Positions 18,213 through 30,174 are shown, counted from the stretch's first letter. The stretch: DNA of 64,000 nt from Ceratorhiza oryzae-sativae (GCA_030998015.1 JARWMV010000235.1:620001-684000), one strand, 5' to 3'. Made by a program: numbers and translations. The notes: generated by a model from the sequence alone, not told the origin.

Positions 18213-19784
18213 CTGCTGCAGGATTGTCATGCTGGCTTTCTATGACTACTCGTCTGATTTCTGACTTGTTTGGTACGTATATGCAGTCGTGGTAGTACAA
18301 CAAGTCATCTTCTAGATGCCAGCCTTTAACCGGAATGTTTTCCTCAAGGGACTTTAGAATCTTTGATACAGTCTTATCATCTGGTAATGCATCCCTAATT
18401 AAATCATTGAGGGAATGGTCAGTGAGAATTGCCAAAATGAAAAGCTCAGGGCTGATAAGTGGTGGGGTTTTACCCCCCTCTTTAGCTGCCTCTCTCCGAA
18501 GTGATTCTTGTCAAGATAGTATATCAGCTTTTCCGTTTTGTGCCCCTTTTCTGTATTTGATTCTGTAGTTGTAGTCAGCCAGGAAGCCCATCCACCTTGC
18601 TTGTCTCCGGTTTAAGTCCCTTTTTGTCTGGAAGAACTCTAGATTTTTGTGGTCTGAGAGTACCAAGACAGGGATTTCAGATCCTTCGAGCAAGTGATGC
18701 CATTCTTTGAATGCTCATATCATAGCCAGTAATTCTTTATCATGTATATCATAATTTCGTTTGGCTGGTGATAGAGTTTTGGAATAGAAGGCTACTGGGT
18801 GCAATTTACCATCTCTGCCATACTGGTTAAGGATAGCTCCAGTGGCAAAGTCGGATGCATCACATTCCAGTATAAATTCCTTTGTGACGTCTGGTTGGAT
18901 TAAGACAGGAGATTCGACTAGTGCTTTTTTCAGAATTTGGAAAGATGCTTCCTCATTCTTACCCCATTGCCAATGGACGTCTTTACGCAAGAGCTGGTAC
19001 ATAGGCCAAGCTTGTCCTGCAAAGTCCTCTATGAAGCGGTGATAGTAGTTGAAAAACCCTAGTGCTTCCTGCACTTCCTTTACGGTACGCAGTGTTTCCC
19101 AATTAACCACTTCCGTGACCTTTTTTGGGTCTGTTTTAACTCCTTCGCCGTTGGCAATTACGCCTAGGTATTCTACTTCAGAGGCATTGAAGACACATTT
19201 TTCCAGGTTGCAGTATAGCTGGTGTTTCCTAAGTCAGGATAACACCTCCTGAACATGCTTCGTGTGATCCGCAGGGTTTTTAGAAAATATAAGTATGTCG
19301 TCAAGGTATACTATGACTGACACATCTAGTAAATCCCTAAAGATCTTGTTCATGAAGTTCTGGAAGGCGGCTGGAGCATTACAAAGACTGAAAGGCATGA
19401 CCAAGTATTCAAATAGACCATATTTCGTTTTAAACACTGTTTTCCATTCATCTCCTTCTTTAATTCTGACCAGATTATAGCCAGATTTAAGGTCCAGAGT
19501 TGTGAATACACATGCTCCTCTCAATTTCTCTACCAAGGTGGAAATGAGAGGTATGAGATACGCGTTTTGTACTGTGTTGGAATTGAGCAAACAATAATCG
19601 ACACACATCCTTCTTTTGCCATTCTTTTTAGGAACAAAGATTATTGGAGAGCTGTATCGTGATTTGGAGGGCCTGATCAACCCTTTGTCCAACTGCTCTT
19701 TGAGTATTCTTCTTAATTCCTCATCATCCAAAGGGCGAAGGGGGTATACTGGTCCTTTTACTGGTGCGTTTTGATCCTTGAGGA
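18213..19784 (-). pseudogene. Family B Pol middle part: RT, RNase H, integrase start
   Basis: From right to left: the RT fingers and palm at 19234-19731 ([38 protein letters not shown] intact) end in a TGA at exactly the codon that is TGA in family C. Next are the RT thumb/RNase H at 18715-19110 (LECDASDFATGA, catalytic Asp present), then a stop; RNase H C-terminus at 18511-18693; and the pre-integrase linker at 18213-18435. The stops at the joints sit where family C reads through, which fits decay. The right edge is the solo LTR D2 insertion, the left edge the family C insertion. Confidence 0.9.
19780..19784. repeat. Target site duplication GAGGA of solo LTR D2
   Basis: GAGGA at 19780-19784 recurs at 21090-21094. 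Removing the insertion restores CTTGAGGACTATCTCAAG, the counterpart of CTTGGAGGACTATCTCCAG in family C near 13981-13999. Confidence 0.92.
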
Positions 19785-21089
19785 TGTTACGGGTCAGGGT
19801 ACACTTGAATATCTAGAGCTTAAGCAAATGTAGATATGTTAGTATACACTAATCGTACTCAATACTTCTTAGACTAGAGTAGGAAGGCTCAAAATAGTTG
19901 CAATGCGATCAAGTAACACTCAAGGTAGTCTTAATCTTTCACAGTGTAAACTGACTAATTTATAGGTATAAAGAGCAAGACTACTATGGTCAGGTTCCCT
20001 TAGATATCTTAAATGTAGTTCAGCCCTAGTCGCTTGGACTAACTGATACTAATCTTAATACTAGGCTTAAGCGATAGCTTATAGGATAGATGGTGGGCTG
20101 CCTAATGCGTGTACTTCCTCAGCTACAGGTACTTAGATTTCCTCTAATAGCTGGTACTTAATGTCACGCTCAATCAGGCAATATTGTATCCTTATATATC
20201 TCTGTATATAAGATACAATGTCTCAGACAGTATATAACTAATATGGTACTTTATTCCTCAGTACTAGTTATATAAGAAATCACACACAGACAAGAGAAAT
20301 AGAAAGAGAAAAGAAACCAATAACCGGTCTGGGTTGAGTAGAGGGAGGTGGTCTGGAAGGGCCTCAGAGGAGGTCCTTTTATACCCTGAGGAGGGCATTC
20401 CAGAGCCAAATAGATACATGCATGCCAGTGCGATCATCAAAAGAGGGTACTGCTATACTTGGGGTACACCCTAGCCCAGTATAGGATAAAAGAGTAAAGA
20501 CAGGGTGTGGATCGAAGGCATTGATGCATCTGAGACCTGCTATTGGCTTGTAGATCATATTATCATAGTATATACATGTAATGAATGGAGGCTACATCTC
20601 AGTGAGTCATAAAGTGAGTCAGAGAAGCTTCTGGATCAATTTGGGAAGCTCTCCTGACTCACTGGAGTCATTAGATCTTGATTGATGGTCCAGTAAGATT
20701 CTAATGATCTTCGGGCCATTCCGGCGCGAGGATCCGGTGGATCGCGACGATCTTCGGGCAGCAGATACCGCCGAAGATTGGCTATCGATAGAGCACAAGA
20801 TCGCTTTGATAGCGTAAGCGGTTGCCGAGATATGAGCGGTGCGATGGTGTAATCAATATCTCCTGATAAGAGGAAATATCGCAACCTCTGTATCTCTCTG
20901 AGATCTTATCGTAAAAACTTAATAAAATATGCGTTGGAGAGCGGGAAATTTGTACTATTTAATGAAACAGAAAATAGTACAATTCAGAGCGCATACAAAT
21001 TCGAGTATTTCACAATTTAATTACAGAGGCATCGCTTGAGGTTGGCAGAGCAGACTAAAAATAATAGAAAATGTTAGTGATCCATAACA
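19785..21089 (-). mobile_element. Solo LTR, family D, copy D2 (1305 bp)
   Basis: This is the reverse complement of D1 with only a few differences by eye, including identity across the TATAAAA (20377-20383, minus) and the 82-codon ORF (20636-20884, minus). The 5-bp duplication is perfect. Its near-identity with D1 implies that the two inserted recently or have exchanged sequence. Confidence 0.9.
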
Positions 21090-21815
21090 GAGGACTATCT
21101 CAAGGTCATATGGACGGTGAGGAGGTAACTCTGTCACTTTGTCCTCAGAAAATACATCTGTAAAGTCTCGGAGTTCCTCTGGGATGCCTTCAAGTGGTTT
21201 TGATACCACAACACCTCCAGGGTCCCTAGGGATGCCTTCAAGAGGTTGGTAAGCCTTGACACCTCCTAGGCTTTCGTCGAATGGGTCAACGACACCACCA
21301 ACATTGCCAAGAACTACATTAGAAGCAGGAACACAGTTTTTTATACAAAAGTTTGAGTCAAAGGTAATACATTTATTTGGCCAGTCAATATTTGGATTAT
21401 GTAATTTGAGCCACAACATTCCTAGTACTAAGGTGTGTCTACCTGTGTCTGCTACATTACAAACCAATTGTTCCTTATGACTGCCTATTTCTAAAATAAA
21501 AACACATTCTGTATCAACAATACCAGAAGAGATTTCACAACCATCGATAACTTTTGATTTTTTTGGATTTTTCTTTTTATAAGTGGGTATTCGATATTGT
21601 TTAACTAGGCATGGGTGTATAAAGCATGAAGATGTGCCTGAGTCAATCATGGCCCAACCATGCATGGTTTGCATACGGTTGATGCTTTTATTTTCTGGAG
21701 CGGATGGGGCTTGAGATGCAACAAAATATATATTCAAAGGGGACACGTTGTCTATAGCATATATCTCAAAGTCTGTACAGGTTTCGCTTGATACATTTGC
21801 TCCGCCAATGTTCAA
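21090..21815 (-). pseudogene. Family B protease and start of RT
   Basis: The minus-strand frame contains the retropepsin motif MIDSGTSSCFIHP (family C: DSGAS; the triad is usually D-S/T-G) and continues through the linker to LPPHRPYDLEIVL, where solo LTR D2 interrupts it. The 5' end overlaps the Gag stop in the -1 frame with no ATG in the conserved start region. This supports Gag-Pol expression by frameshifting. Confidence 0.87.
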
Positions 21816-23152
21816 GCGTCCTCATTTTCCGACTCATCACCAGAAAGGGAAGCAGCTTGCCCAGAATAGGGTTTGGAGGGACAAGCGCTAGAATAATGGC
21901 CACAACCACCACAAGTGCTGCATATTACAGGTTTTTTTCCTTTCCCTGCTGAATCTAGATCCATAGGTCCAGGACCAGACCCCTTGGCCAGGGTAGGAGC
22001 TGAGGGAGCGACGACAATCGGATGCGAATCTTTTTGGATTTGTTTGAAGGTAGTTTCCTCAGATGATCCGTCATTCCATTTGATCGTGGGAATTGACTGT
22101 CCTTTGGTGTTGCGGTTTATAGCCAAGATTGTTCCTTTGCAAGCCTTGCCATCTGGACCAAGTGTGTACACTTTTTCCCCAACAGCCATCTTTTCCCTGG
22201 CCTGGCCTTTGGGAGGAGCTGTTGACAGCAAGGTGGAAGCTTTGGTAGAGGTGCTAGCCACATTGGAAGAGGAAGATTTGGAAGATGGGTTTTGTGCCTG
22301 GAACGACTCAATACGCTGATCAATTCTGAGTGCCTTGTCTGCAAGGGTTTGCAGGGTGACGTTGGCAGCCATGTGATTGTAGTCTTGGGCCAAAAGGAAT
22401 TCCTTGATTTTGACCATGAGACCATTGTAGAAGTGATTGTGAAGGGATGCGTCATTGTAGCCGAGGCCCTGGGAATATGTCTGGAAGTCTTTGAAGTATT
22501 CTTGGACCGAATTCTTTTGTTTGAGCAATTTGAATTTTGCCCTGAAGTTTTTGGTCTTGTTGGCAATGTTCCAGCAAGTGTTAAATTGGGTCCAAAAATC
22601 ATTGACATTGTGGAGCCAAGTGACCAGATTGCCATTGATAACGTCATCTTCCAGGTAGGGTTCCAGCCATTCGTGGGCTTTGCCATCCAGGCAGGAAATG
22701 ATGTAAGCGATCTGCTCATCAGCAGTCGCAGAGGGATAGGAAGTCCGCAAATAATGGGCCACCGCAACCCTGAAGGATACCACTTTGTTTTTATCTGAAC
22801 CATCAAATTTAGCAGGCACCAATAACTTGGGCACTCAAGTACATGCAATAGAGGTGCTTGTACCAGGTGCTTGGACTGCAGCCTGGAGCGTGACTACATT
22901 CATATCAAGGTTAGATAGGCTTGTATCGTGGTTCTGGAGAGTGGTGTTGATAGTGGATAGTTCAGCTGACTGTTGATTGATGAATACCGCACGATTGTTA
23001 TTTATTGCGATCAGTGCATCCTTGATTGTGTGGGTGAATGCTAATAGGTCGGCTGGATCAGTGGGTACTTGAATCTGAGTGGCATCAAACTGAATCCATG
23101 TGGGGGCAGGGTTTGGTGCGGACATAGCTAAAAAAGGAAGTGGGGTAGACAA
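21812..23152 (-). pseudogene. Family B Gag with one in-frame TGA
   Basis: The N-terminal 105 codons (22835-23152, MSTPLPFLAMSAPNPAPTW) and the C-terminal 340 codons (21812-22834) are in one frame, separated by a TGA where family C has CGA (Arg in SIARTRAP). The capsid-like region (CLDGKAHEWLEPYLEDD) and zinc knuckle (CSTCGGCGHYSSAC) are otherwise preserved. Cys replaces Arg in the knuckle loop. This single stop is another CpG transition. Confidence 0.92.
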
Positions 23153-23492
23153 ATATGGTGGGTGCTCTTGAAGCTGGGATTTTCACTCTCAAACACTGTG
23201 GCTGCTCTGCTACCTAGCGTTGGACAATGACTACAACTAATCAACAAGCCTTTGACAGGCGTGATATAGAGCGTCTTTTTTGCAAGCAGGTAGTTTGCTG
23301 TCTGCAACATGTGCAGTGATGGACAAGAGTCCTAGGGTTGGGCGATAGGTACCGTCTGCCTTGTAGACACCTGTTACTGGATAGTCTCTTTCCGCTTTTG
23401 ATTATTATGCAGTCCAAGCCTTTCTCCATTTCACAGTAGGCTAGTACAGGGGTACGTCTCAATCCCAAGTGATGAGGAAGAACTCGACCTAA
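23153..23492 (-). other. Family B leader and primer binding site
   Basis: This collinear homologue of the family C leader is uninterrupted by D1. The primer site (23479-23492, minus-strand TTAGGTCGAGTTCT) is complementary to the LTR box at 23717-23728. Confidence 0.75.
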
Positions 23493-24014
23493 TGTCAGAG
23501 TTACAACCTGAACAGTAACATCAAACACCTAAGTGGTGATGACAAGCCTATGGGCAGCGATGCCGGAGGCTTTACTGACAACGTCTAAGGTGGGACGTGC
23601 AGTGAGGGTGCAATAAGACGCAAGGAGGTAGAGTAGTAAGTGCACTTGTCCTTAAGAGGACTGGGCAGGGACTATGGACTGGTAAGTCACACAGGTAGTA
23701 GAGGGGATACAACAGGAGGTCGAGTTCTGAGGCTTAAGGCTCTCAGACTCTCCCTTATATATTCATACAATGAGCTATATCAAATACACGTATGGTGCAA
23801 GACAACTATTGTACAATGTGAGAATGGTGCCATGTAACGGAATATTCCAGAAGGTACAAACAGAACATAAACAACAACAAGGTCATGTGATCATGTAAGT
23901 AATTCTATGCATATATCCGATTAAACAGGACTTGTCCAAAAATATGAAAAGGAGAGATTTTATAAAATATACGAAAATCATAATAAAATCTGTGTCATGG
24001 TCTAGGCCATGACA
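23493..24014 (-). repeat. Family B 5' LTR (right), 522 bp
   Basis: It matches 8883-9404 end to end and carries the minus-strand TATA and transcript-start box. The TCAGA duplication follows at 24015-24019. Confidence 0.92.
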
Positions 24015-24133
24015 TCAGATGTACCTAGTAGAAGATGGGTCTGGTCTGCACCAGCAAAAGTTGACTCAGGCAGCTTGTGAATTGCTGGGTATAAAAACCC
24101 ACCCTCATCTGCCATCATCTCCTGATCTAAACC
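24015..24133 (+). pseudogene. Tc1/mariner-like transposase, fragment 2 (second catalytic Asp)
   Basis: The frame continues directly from fragment 1 after removal of family B. VEDGSGLHQQK corresponds to the second catalytic aspartate motif (usually EDGAPCHTA), and THPHLPSSPDLN corresponds to the W/HP.NSPDLNPIE motif, which is completed in fragment 3. Solo LTR D3 splits the DLN and PIE residues. Confidence 0.85.
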
Positions 24134-25439
24134 TGTTATGGGTCAGGGTACACTTGAATATCTAGAGCTTAAGCAAATGTAGATATGTTAGTATACACTA
24201 ATCATACTCAATACTTCTTAGACTAGAGTAAGAAGGCTCAAAGTAGTTGCAATGCAATCAAGTAACACTCAAGGTAGTCTTAATCTTTCACAGTGTAAAC
24301 TGACTAATTTATAGGTATAAAGAGCAAGACTACTATGGTCAGGTTCCCTTATATATCTTAAATGTAGTTCAGCCCTAGTTGCTTGGACTAACTTATACTA
24401 ATCTTAATACTAGACTTAAGCGATAGCTTATAGGATAGATGGAGGGCTGCCTAATGCATGTACTTCCTCAGCTACAGGTACTTAGATTTCCTCTAATAGC
24501 TGGTACTTAATGTCACAGTCAATCAGGCAATATTGTATCCTTATATATCTCTGTATATAAGATACAATAAATCAGACAGTATATAACTAATATGGTACTT
24601 TATTCCTCAGTACTAGTTATATAAGAAATCACACACAGACAAGAGAAATAGAAAGAGAAAAAGGAAACCAATAACCAGTCTGGGTTGAGTTAGAGGAGGT
24701 AGTCTGGAAGGGCCTCAGAGGAGGTCCTTTTATACCCTGAGGAGGGCATTCCAGAGCCAAATAGATACATGCATGCCAGTGCAATCATCAAAGGAGGGTA
24801 CTGCTATACTTGGGGTACACCCTAGCCCAGTATAGGATAAAAGAGTAAAGACAGGGTGTGGATCAAAGGCATTGATGCATCTGAGACCTGCTATTGGCTT
24901 GTAGATCATATTATCATAGTATATACATGTAATGAATGGAGGCTACATCTCAGTGAGTCATAAGGTGAGTCAGAGAACCTTCTGGATCAATTTGGGAAGC
25001 TCTCCTGACTCACTGGAGTCATTAGATCTTGATTGATGGTCAAGTAAGATTCTAATGATCTTTGGGCCATTCCAGCGCGAGGATCTGGTGGATCGCAACG
25101 ATCTTTGGGCAGCAGATACTGCTGAAGATTAGCTATCGATAGAGCACAAGATTGCTTTGATAGCATAAGCAGTTGCTGAGATATGAGCAGTGCAATGTTG
25201 TAATCAATATCTCCTGATAAGAGGAAATATTGCGACCTCTGTATCTCTCTGAGATCTTATCGTAAAAACTTAATAAAATATGTGTTGGAGAGCGGGAAGT
25301 TTGTACTATTTAATGGAACGGAAAATAGTACAATTTGGAGTGCATACAAATTCAAGTATTTCACAATTTAATTACAGAGGCATCACTTGAGGTTGGCAGA
25401 GCAGACTAAAATAATAGAAAATGTTAGTGATCCATAACA
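24134..25439 (-). mobile_element. Solo LTR, family D, copy D3 (1306 bp, CpG-decayed)
   Basis: It has the same ends and orientation as D2, with AAACC duplications at 24129-24133 and 25440-25444. Many CpG sites of D1/D2 are TpG or CpA here, for example in the stretch around 25070-25200. It is therefore older or more heavily methylated than the others. Confidence 0.9.
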
Positions 25440-25683
25440 AAACCCTATTGAGCCATTATGGTATGTCCTCAAAAAGCACATGTCTGAAGAGCTGGGGTCA
25501 GGTAAAGATCTTGACAGTCTTTGGGCAGCTGCCAAGAAAGTCTGGGATGAACTTACCAATGAGGAGGTTGCAGCTCATACCTCTCAAATGGATGCTTGTG
25601 AAGAAAGCCAAGGGATATCAGACTGGGTTTTAACAATTTTTAGTTGGAATATCTACATGTATGCAAAGTTTTGTGTGAATTGA
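25440..25683 (+). pseudogene. Tc1/mariner-like transposase, fragment 3 (third catalytic residue and C-terminus)
   Basis: It begins within NPIEPLWYVLKKHM, the segment carrying the third acidic residue of the DDE triad in Tc1-like transposases. It then reads through LWAAAKKVWDELTNEEV to a stop near 25683. Together with fragments 1 and 2 it shows a typical fungal Tc1-like catalytic core. No terminal inverted repeat is evident immediately downstream. Confidence 0.85.
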
Positions 25684-26078
25684 ATAACATGCCATGGTGT
25701 ACTTGAACAAATATGAAGAGGGAAGTAGGTTGGTCATGTGTCACTTTTCCACACTTTCAGACAGCACAAGTACTACATAACAGTTAGAAAAGCAGATATC
25801 AAGGTGCTGTATTGCTGCAGCTAGAGCCTGTGCAAGCTTACAGTAGCTTGCATTTGTATGGTTTTGTTGCTAACTGTATTACCTGAAGGCAGATTAGAAG
25901 CAATTATTGATAATTGTGTACAAGTCCTATTTGGTACTTGCAGGTTGGCAATATTGCAGACAAGGCTGTTAAGCAAGTAGGAACAGGTACATAGAGGGGT
26001 ATTGATGCATAGTCAAGAAATAAAGAAATGTGTTGCCATATCCCCTCTTGCACATATTGGTAGTGAAGTGTGCAGGAT
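25684..26078. other. No gene seen; AT-rich, CpG-poor flank of the Tc1-like element
   Basis: There are no coding frames with domain-like content. The sequence is CpG-poor like the transposase fragments and may be its 3' untranslated end plus older repeat DNA. Confidence 0.5.
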
Positions 26079-26465
26079 CTCTGTGGGATGCAGACATCCA
26101 AAAAATTGGATGTCTGGGGGGGCACTTTTTGGCTATTTCATCCACATTTCATGGTCAGCCCAACCAAATTTTGTGGTTAATTTGTACAGAGCCACAAAAA
26201 ATGGCTAGATCAGCCAACTTGGATCAATTCCTTTAGGGTTAGTTTTCTGTGTCATCTGTGGCAAATAAATTAGCAAAAATGACTGTAAATCAGTGTTGGG
26301 AATCAAAGTGCATACATGATTCAAATGTGTACAAAACAACCAATTTCCGTGGTTCTGGCTGAGTGACCATAAAATCAAGCTGAGACAACTGTAAAATATG
26401 GTAACACAGCCAAAAAGTGGCCCTCCCAGACATCCAAAAAATTTGGACATTTGCATTCCACAGAG
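26079..26465. mobile_element. MITE-like element with roughly 55-bp terminal inverted repeats
   Basis: The left end CTCTGTGGGATGCAGACATCC (about 26079 onward) is mirrored by the right end reading inward, CTCTGTGGAATGCAAATGTCC, and both continue into TGGATGTCTGGG and CACTTTTTGGCT. The internal sequence of about 280 bp has no coding capacity. A nested GACATCC/GGATGTC palindrome lies within each arm. No clear TA duplication is visible, so the superfamily is unassigned. Confidence 0.65.
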
Positions 26466-28232
26466 GGAGCCACTAAATCATAGCTTACTCGGTAGCAGTT
26501 CTCGTACTTGGACCTTCGCTATGATCGGCAAGTGGGTTTAGCCAAGGCAGTAGGGTCAGTCGTGATGAATGTATGCGCAGTTAGAGCAATATATATAGGA
26601 TTCGCAGACGGGATAAATTACGTGGGAAAGAGCTTCGCTCTTTATACAGTATATAGGCGCTACTCGCTCATCGCGTGAAATACAATAATAGATAGCAATG
26701 CATATATGCAAAGCTACTTACAATGGAAAAAGGTGTGAAATGCGCGAGGCGCATTTCATCGCTCATCGTCATATCGTATGCACAAACAACAAGTTGTATT
26801 TAGCCAAACATCCTCAGTACTCGCTTTGCCTAACCACTCGAGCTTCCTTATCAAATTGATGCCCAATCCTCTGTGTAAGATCATTAAATGTGCTACCTCT
26901 GCAGTCACACAATTCGACCTGTTGTTGGAAACTATCCAAGGAGCGGACCGGTGCCTTCAGGTCAAGGACCGAAAGGCGGAACACATGTTACTGCCGGAAT
27001 GGCTCGTTTCAGCTATACTGCTGCCACTAGCAAGTGACCTCTGGCTAGCTTTGTTAGCGCATGCAGGAAGTATCAACCGAACAATTGGAGCCTTAGACTT
27101 GGACGACTGCGCGGCTCTGCCCCATCGGGCACTCGGCGTGGGCTTGAGATAGGATCTACAACTGAAATCTTAGGCTATATGACAGTTTGTCGTTATAATC
27201 CGATACTTTATTCCCCTATGTTGGGAATAGCTGGGGTCAGCCACCCAGGGGGTTGGTATCGGATGCCACGTCGGCGGTATTCCCGGACCAACTGTCGCCC
27301 TTGTCATGGCAAGGACGTGGCCCACACTCGACTTTTGTGTAAAGTTGTCAGCTCAACCGGCACTTGTCGCAACCTTGATGTAGCCAGGTTGTAGTTTTGT
27401 CCGTCCACTGCGCCTCAATCTACACAAAGCTCTACCGACATGTCAGGCGCAAAAGCGTGAACTTGGACTGCACCAGGGGGCTCAAATGAGGAGTCTGTGG
27501 TCCAACATTGTGCTGAACAATTTCGACTTGGATAGCTGCATTTTTTTTCTTGTTGGTCGTGAGTGGCCAGGTCACGAAGTGGGGCCATCCGAGTCATCAG
27601 GCGATGGTGCTGGTTATACAGAGCTTTTGTTTGACTCATACGTATTTACAGCAGATTAGAGGCGGGGCGTTTCAACGGATAGCGCAAGGGAAACGGGAAA
27701 TCAAGAAAAATCGGCCCGTTTGACATTGCATTATAACAGAACATGATCAACACTGATTTGATTGAGTGGAAACTGTGGAGAATCCAAGTACTCTAGATGA
27801 TATTTTGTACTTTGTGGTCGCTCGTAAATAGTTACGAAGGTGGGAGCGAGTAGAGCATCCAGGGGAGATTGAGAGAGCCCGTAAACCATAGGTAATCAAA
27901 GAACAAGAGAAATAGAATCGCTCCACAACATTTGCATCTTGCACGAGCTCTTTCGTCTCCCATAGGGGGCTCAGGCAGGACGCTGCAGAGTAATTGTGAG
28001 AACAGTGTGGCTGTAAATGGAACGAAACTCCCTCCCCCTCCTCTTTCTCCTAAACGTAGTACTCCAATATTCCTAAGTGGGGGCTCCTGTTTTACCCGTT
28101 TGAGAGCCCTTCCGAGGCTAGGTGGATGGGTTAGTGTACTGTGTTCGATGGTCCTGTGATGATTGTGTGAGCATATGCAGTCATTCATGGGCAAGAGCTT
28201 ACCATGTTGCGGTTCATCCAAGGCCTTTGCTT

Positions 28233-28611
28233 TCATAGTCTTCCTCCATCGGGGCGTGATAATGTGCGCGATGATACGCCAAATAATACGAGGCCGGCAC
28301 TGATTAAGCACAGAATCACCATGAAAACGAAAAAGAGGAAGACCCGGGTTGTGTGGCTTGCAGGAATGACTACACTCTGAATCAGTCTCAAAAATCGGAA
28401 TAAATAAATAATACTACTCACTCTCCCCCGGCTGCGGGATCAAATGTTCTCCTTGTACAATGGGCGGGTCGTGTAGAAAAACTTCTTGGAGCAACCGAAC
28501 CTGGACGTTGCCCCTCGCCAAACCTGCCTCGGCCTGGACCTCCTCGGCGGGTGCGGGGTTGTCTACAGCCTCAAACCCATTGAGTACCTTCATTAAAGGC
28601 GTTCGACTCAT
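28233..28611 (-). CDS. Small protein with one hydrophobic segment, copy 1 (two exons)
   Basis: The ATG is at 28611 (MSRTPLMKVLNGFEAVDNP). A hydrophilic first exon ends in QPGE near 28422, an intron of about 45-55 bp with a GTGAGT-type donor follows, and exon 2 encodes ASHTTRVFLFFVFMVI and a hydrophobic stretch to LFGV, then a short basic tail ending at 28233. The homologue at 35275-35714 shares the sequence around VQVRLLQEVFLHDPP (there LQLLDEQIFHNPPG) and the ASHxT-hydrophobic segment. The exact donor/acceptor pair is uncertain because more than one choice keeps the frame. The topology suggests a tail-anchored or single-pass membrane protein. I do not recognise the family. Confidence 0.55.
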
Positions 28612-29847
28612 GCCTGGATAAATTTGATAGCTTAAGATTTAATTGTTGAAGACAGGGAGTCGGTCTACTTCAAACGGGGTCCGCCGATTTAGCCGCCTCT
28701 AGTGAGCCGTGATTGGTTAAACGGCGAAAGCCATTTGGTCTAAAAACCAGTAGCATTGATGAGCAGCTGGACCTTAGGGCAGGGCAGGAGGGCACCCGGG
28801 TATGCATCCCATGCAAGAAGCCGTGGAGAACTTTACAGGCCGCTGTGAAGAATGGCACTGAGCCTAAGACCACAGCACCACGCCTACCTACACTCACCCC
28901 GCGCTGCACTATCATGGGGCAGCTCTCCCTCGCTCATTAAGATCCCTAAAATTCCCATAAATCTGCGTGGCGTAGTAGGTTAGGGTAGGCGGCTGACAGT
29001 ACATTGGTGACCCGGAGCCGGAGGGGGGGAGGATCGAGCAATTATTGTATCAGAGTATGGACGTCAGCTCGTTAGAAGAGGTTTATGGGATAAAGGCAGG
29101 CCTCAGGGTAAATTTAGGGCAATACACAAGGGGGTGCGTCTGGATAATATAGGAACGGGGAGAGGGGGAGGGCAGACCTGACCGAAGGCGGTGAGGGAAG
29201 GGGAGGAAAACTGTCACCGTGGTTTTGCCGCGCATATATATGCATTGTCTACCAGGTGGCATAAAAATGTGCGATTTGCGGAGGATTTTTGAAATTCTTC
29301 CAGGTTTCAGACCAGGCGAGATGGGTGGGACAAAGTTATTCGGGCGGCCCTGCACGTGTCGCTCATCCTGACATTCAACCCCTATGACAGTGACATATTG
29401 GGAGCACAAGAGCACAAGCATAGGTATTATTCCTGGTTTGGATACCAACGTACTCTTGACATCCTGTGTCGAAAGTAGGTTACACAGATGAAGAGCGGCA
29501 TGCTCCCGTTAAAAAAGTTCATATACAAGCAGCACGTCACCCTCTCGGATTGATGGCGGTAAAATGTAAGCTATCCCGTATTCCCGGCAACAGATGATCT
29601 ACACAAATGGCTTGCTAAGGGCATAGTTGGAGTCTCTTCGACCGAACAAGTGGACAATCCACAACACTTCCCGCTGCACAGGGTTAAAAGCATTGCTTTC
29701 AATGATCAACAGGTAGATCCATCTCCTCTTTCAGGCCCCGGTGCCTGTCATTCGAGAGGAGATAGCCGCATCGGTACGCCTCTAACAAGCGCCATCATTC
29801 TGCTAATCCCTCACATGTCAAGATACTCGGTTCATAGTAGCCCTTGT

Positions 29848-30174
29848 TCACCAGATGAGCACTCCCCGGCAAACGGGCACACTTTCAGATTCCTGCGCGA
29901 AAACACTCGCAATCCACCGTTCTAACTCGGATCCCAAAAATCCACCAAGTTCACCCGCATCTCCTGCGCTGACCGATCCTATGTTTATATTCCACAAGGG
30001 CACTTGTATGTGCTCTGTTCCATGTATAAACCCGCCTAGTGACGAAGGATAGGCGGACATAATCATCATTTGAATTGGTAACAGTTCAAGCCGCATCGCC
30101 CAGGAGCTGGGCTGGCCGCTTCGCTTCGGCCGGCACGAATGGCTCCTAACAAACTTAATTGTGTTGTCGATCAT
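29848..30174 (-). CDS. Hypothetical minus-strand ORF in duplication copy 1 (low confidence)
   Basis: A segment with IGSVSAGDAGELGGFLG aligns with LVNAVDAGGLGEILAG in copy 2 (37008-37247, minus), suggesting a conserved exon. The flanks do not stay in frame in either copy and no start or splice sites are convincing. It may be a decayed gene or conserved noncoding DNA. Confidence 0.2.
   Translation of the reverse strand: MIDNTIKFVRSHSCRPKRSGQPSSWAMRLELLPIQMMIMSAYPSSLGGFIHGTEHIQVPLWNINIGSVSAGDAGELGGFLGSELERWIASVFAQESESVPVCRGVLIW

Larger units (their letters stand above)
8883..24014 (-). mobile_element. Ty3/gypsy chromodomain retrotransposon, family B, with nested insertions
   Basis: With the two nested insertions removed, this is a roughly 6.3-kb element in minus orientation: 5' LTR 23493-24014, primer site, Gag 23152-21812, protease/RT 21815-21094 and 19784-18715, RNase H/integrase 18714-18213 and 10658-9416, polypurine tract and 3' LTR 8883-9404. 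A family C element (10659-18212) inserted in the integrase zinc region and a solo LTR (19785-21089) inserted before RT, both with perfect 5-bp duplications. The element itself lies in a Tc1-like transposase gene. Several CGA to TGA stops make it defective. Confidence 0.93.

Noticed and set aside
27832..28311. A 159-codon minus-strand frame overlapping the second exon of the small membrane-protein gene
   Set aside because: It is an out-of-frame read of the exon that shares the hydrophobic segment with the paralogue; the paralogue does not keep this frame.
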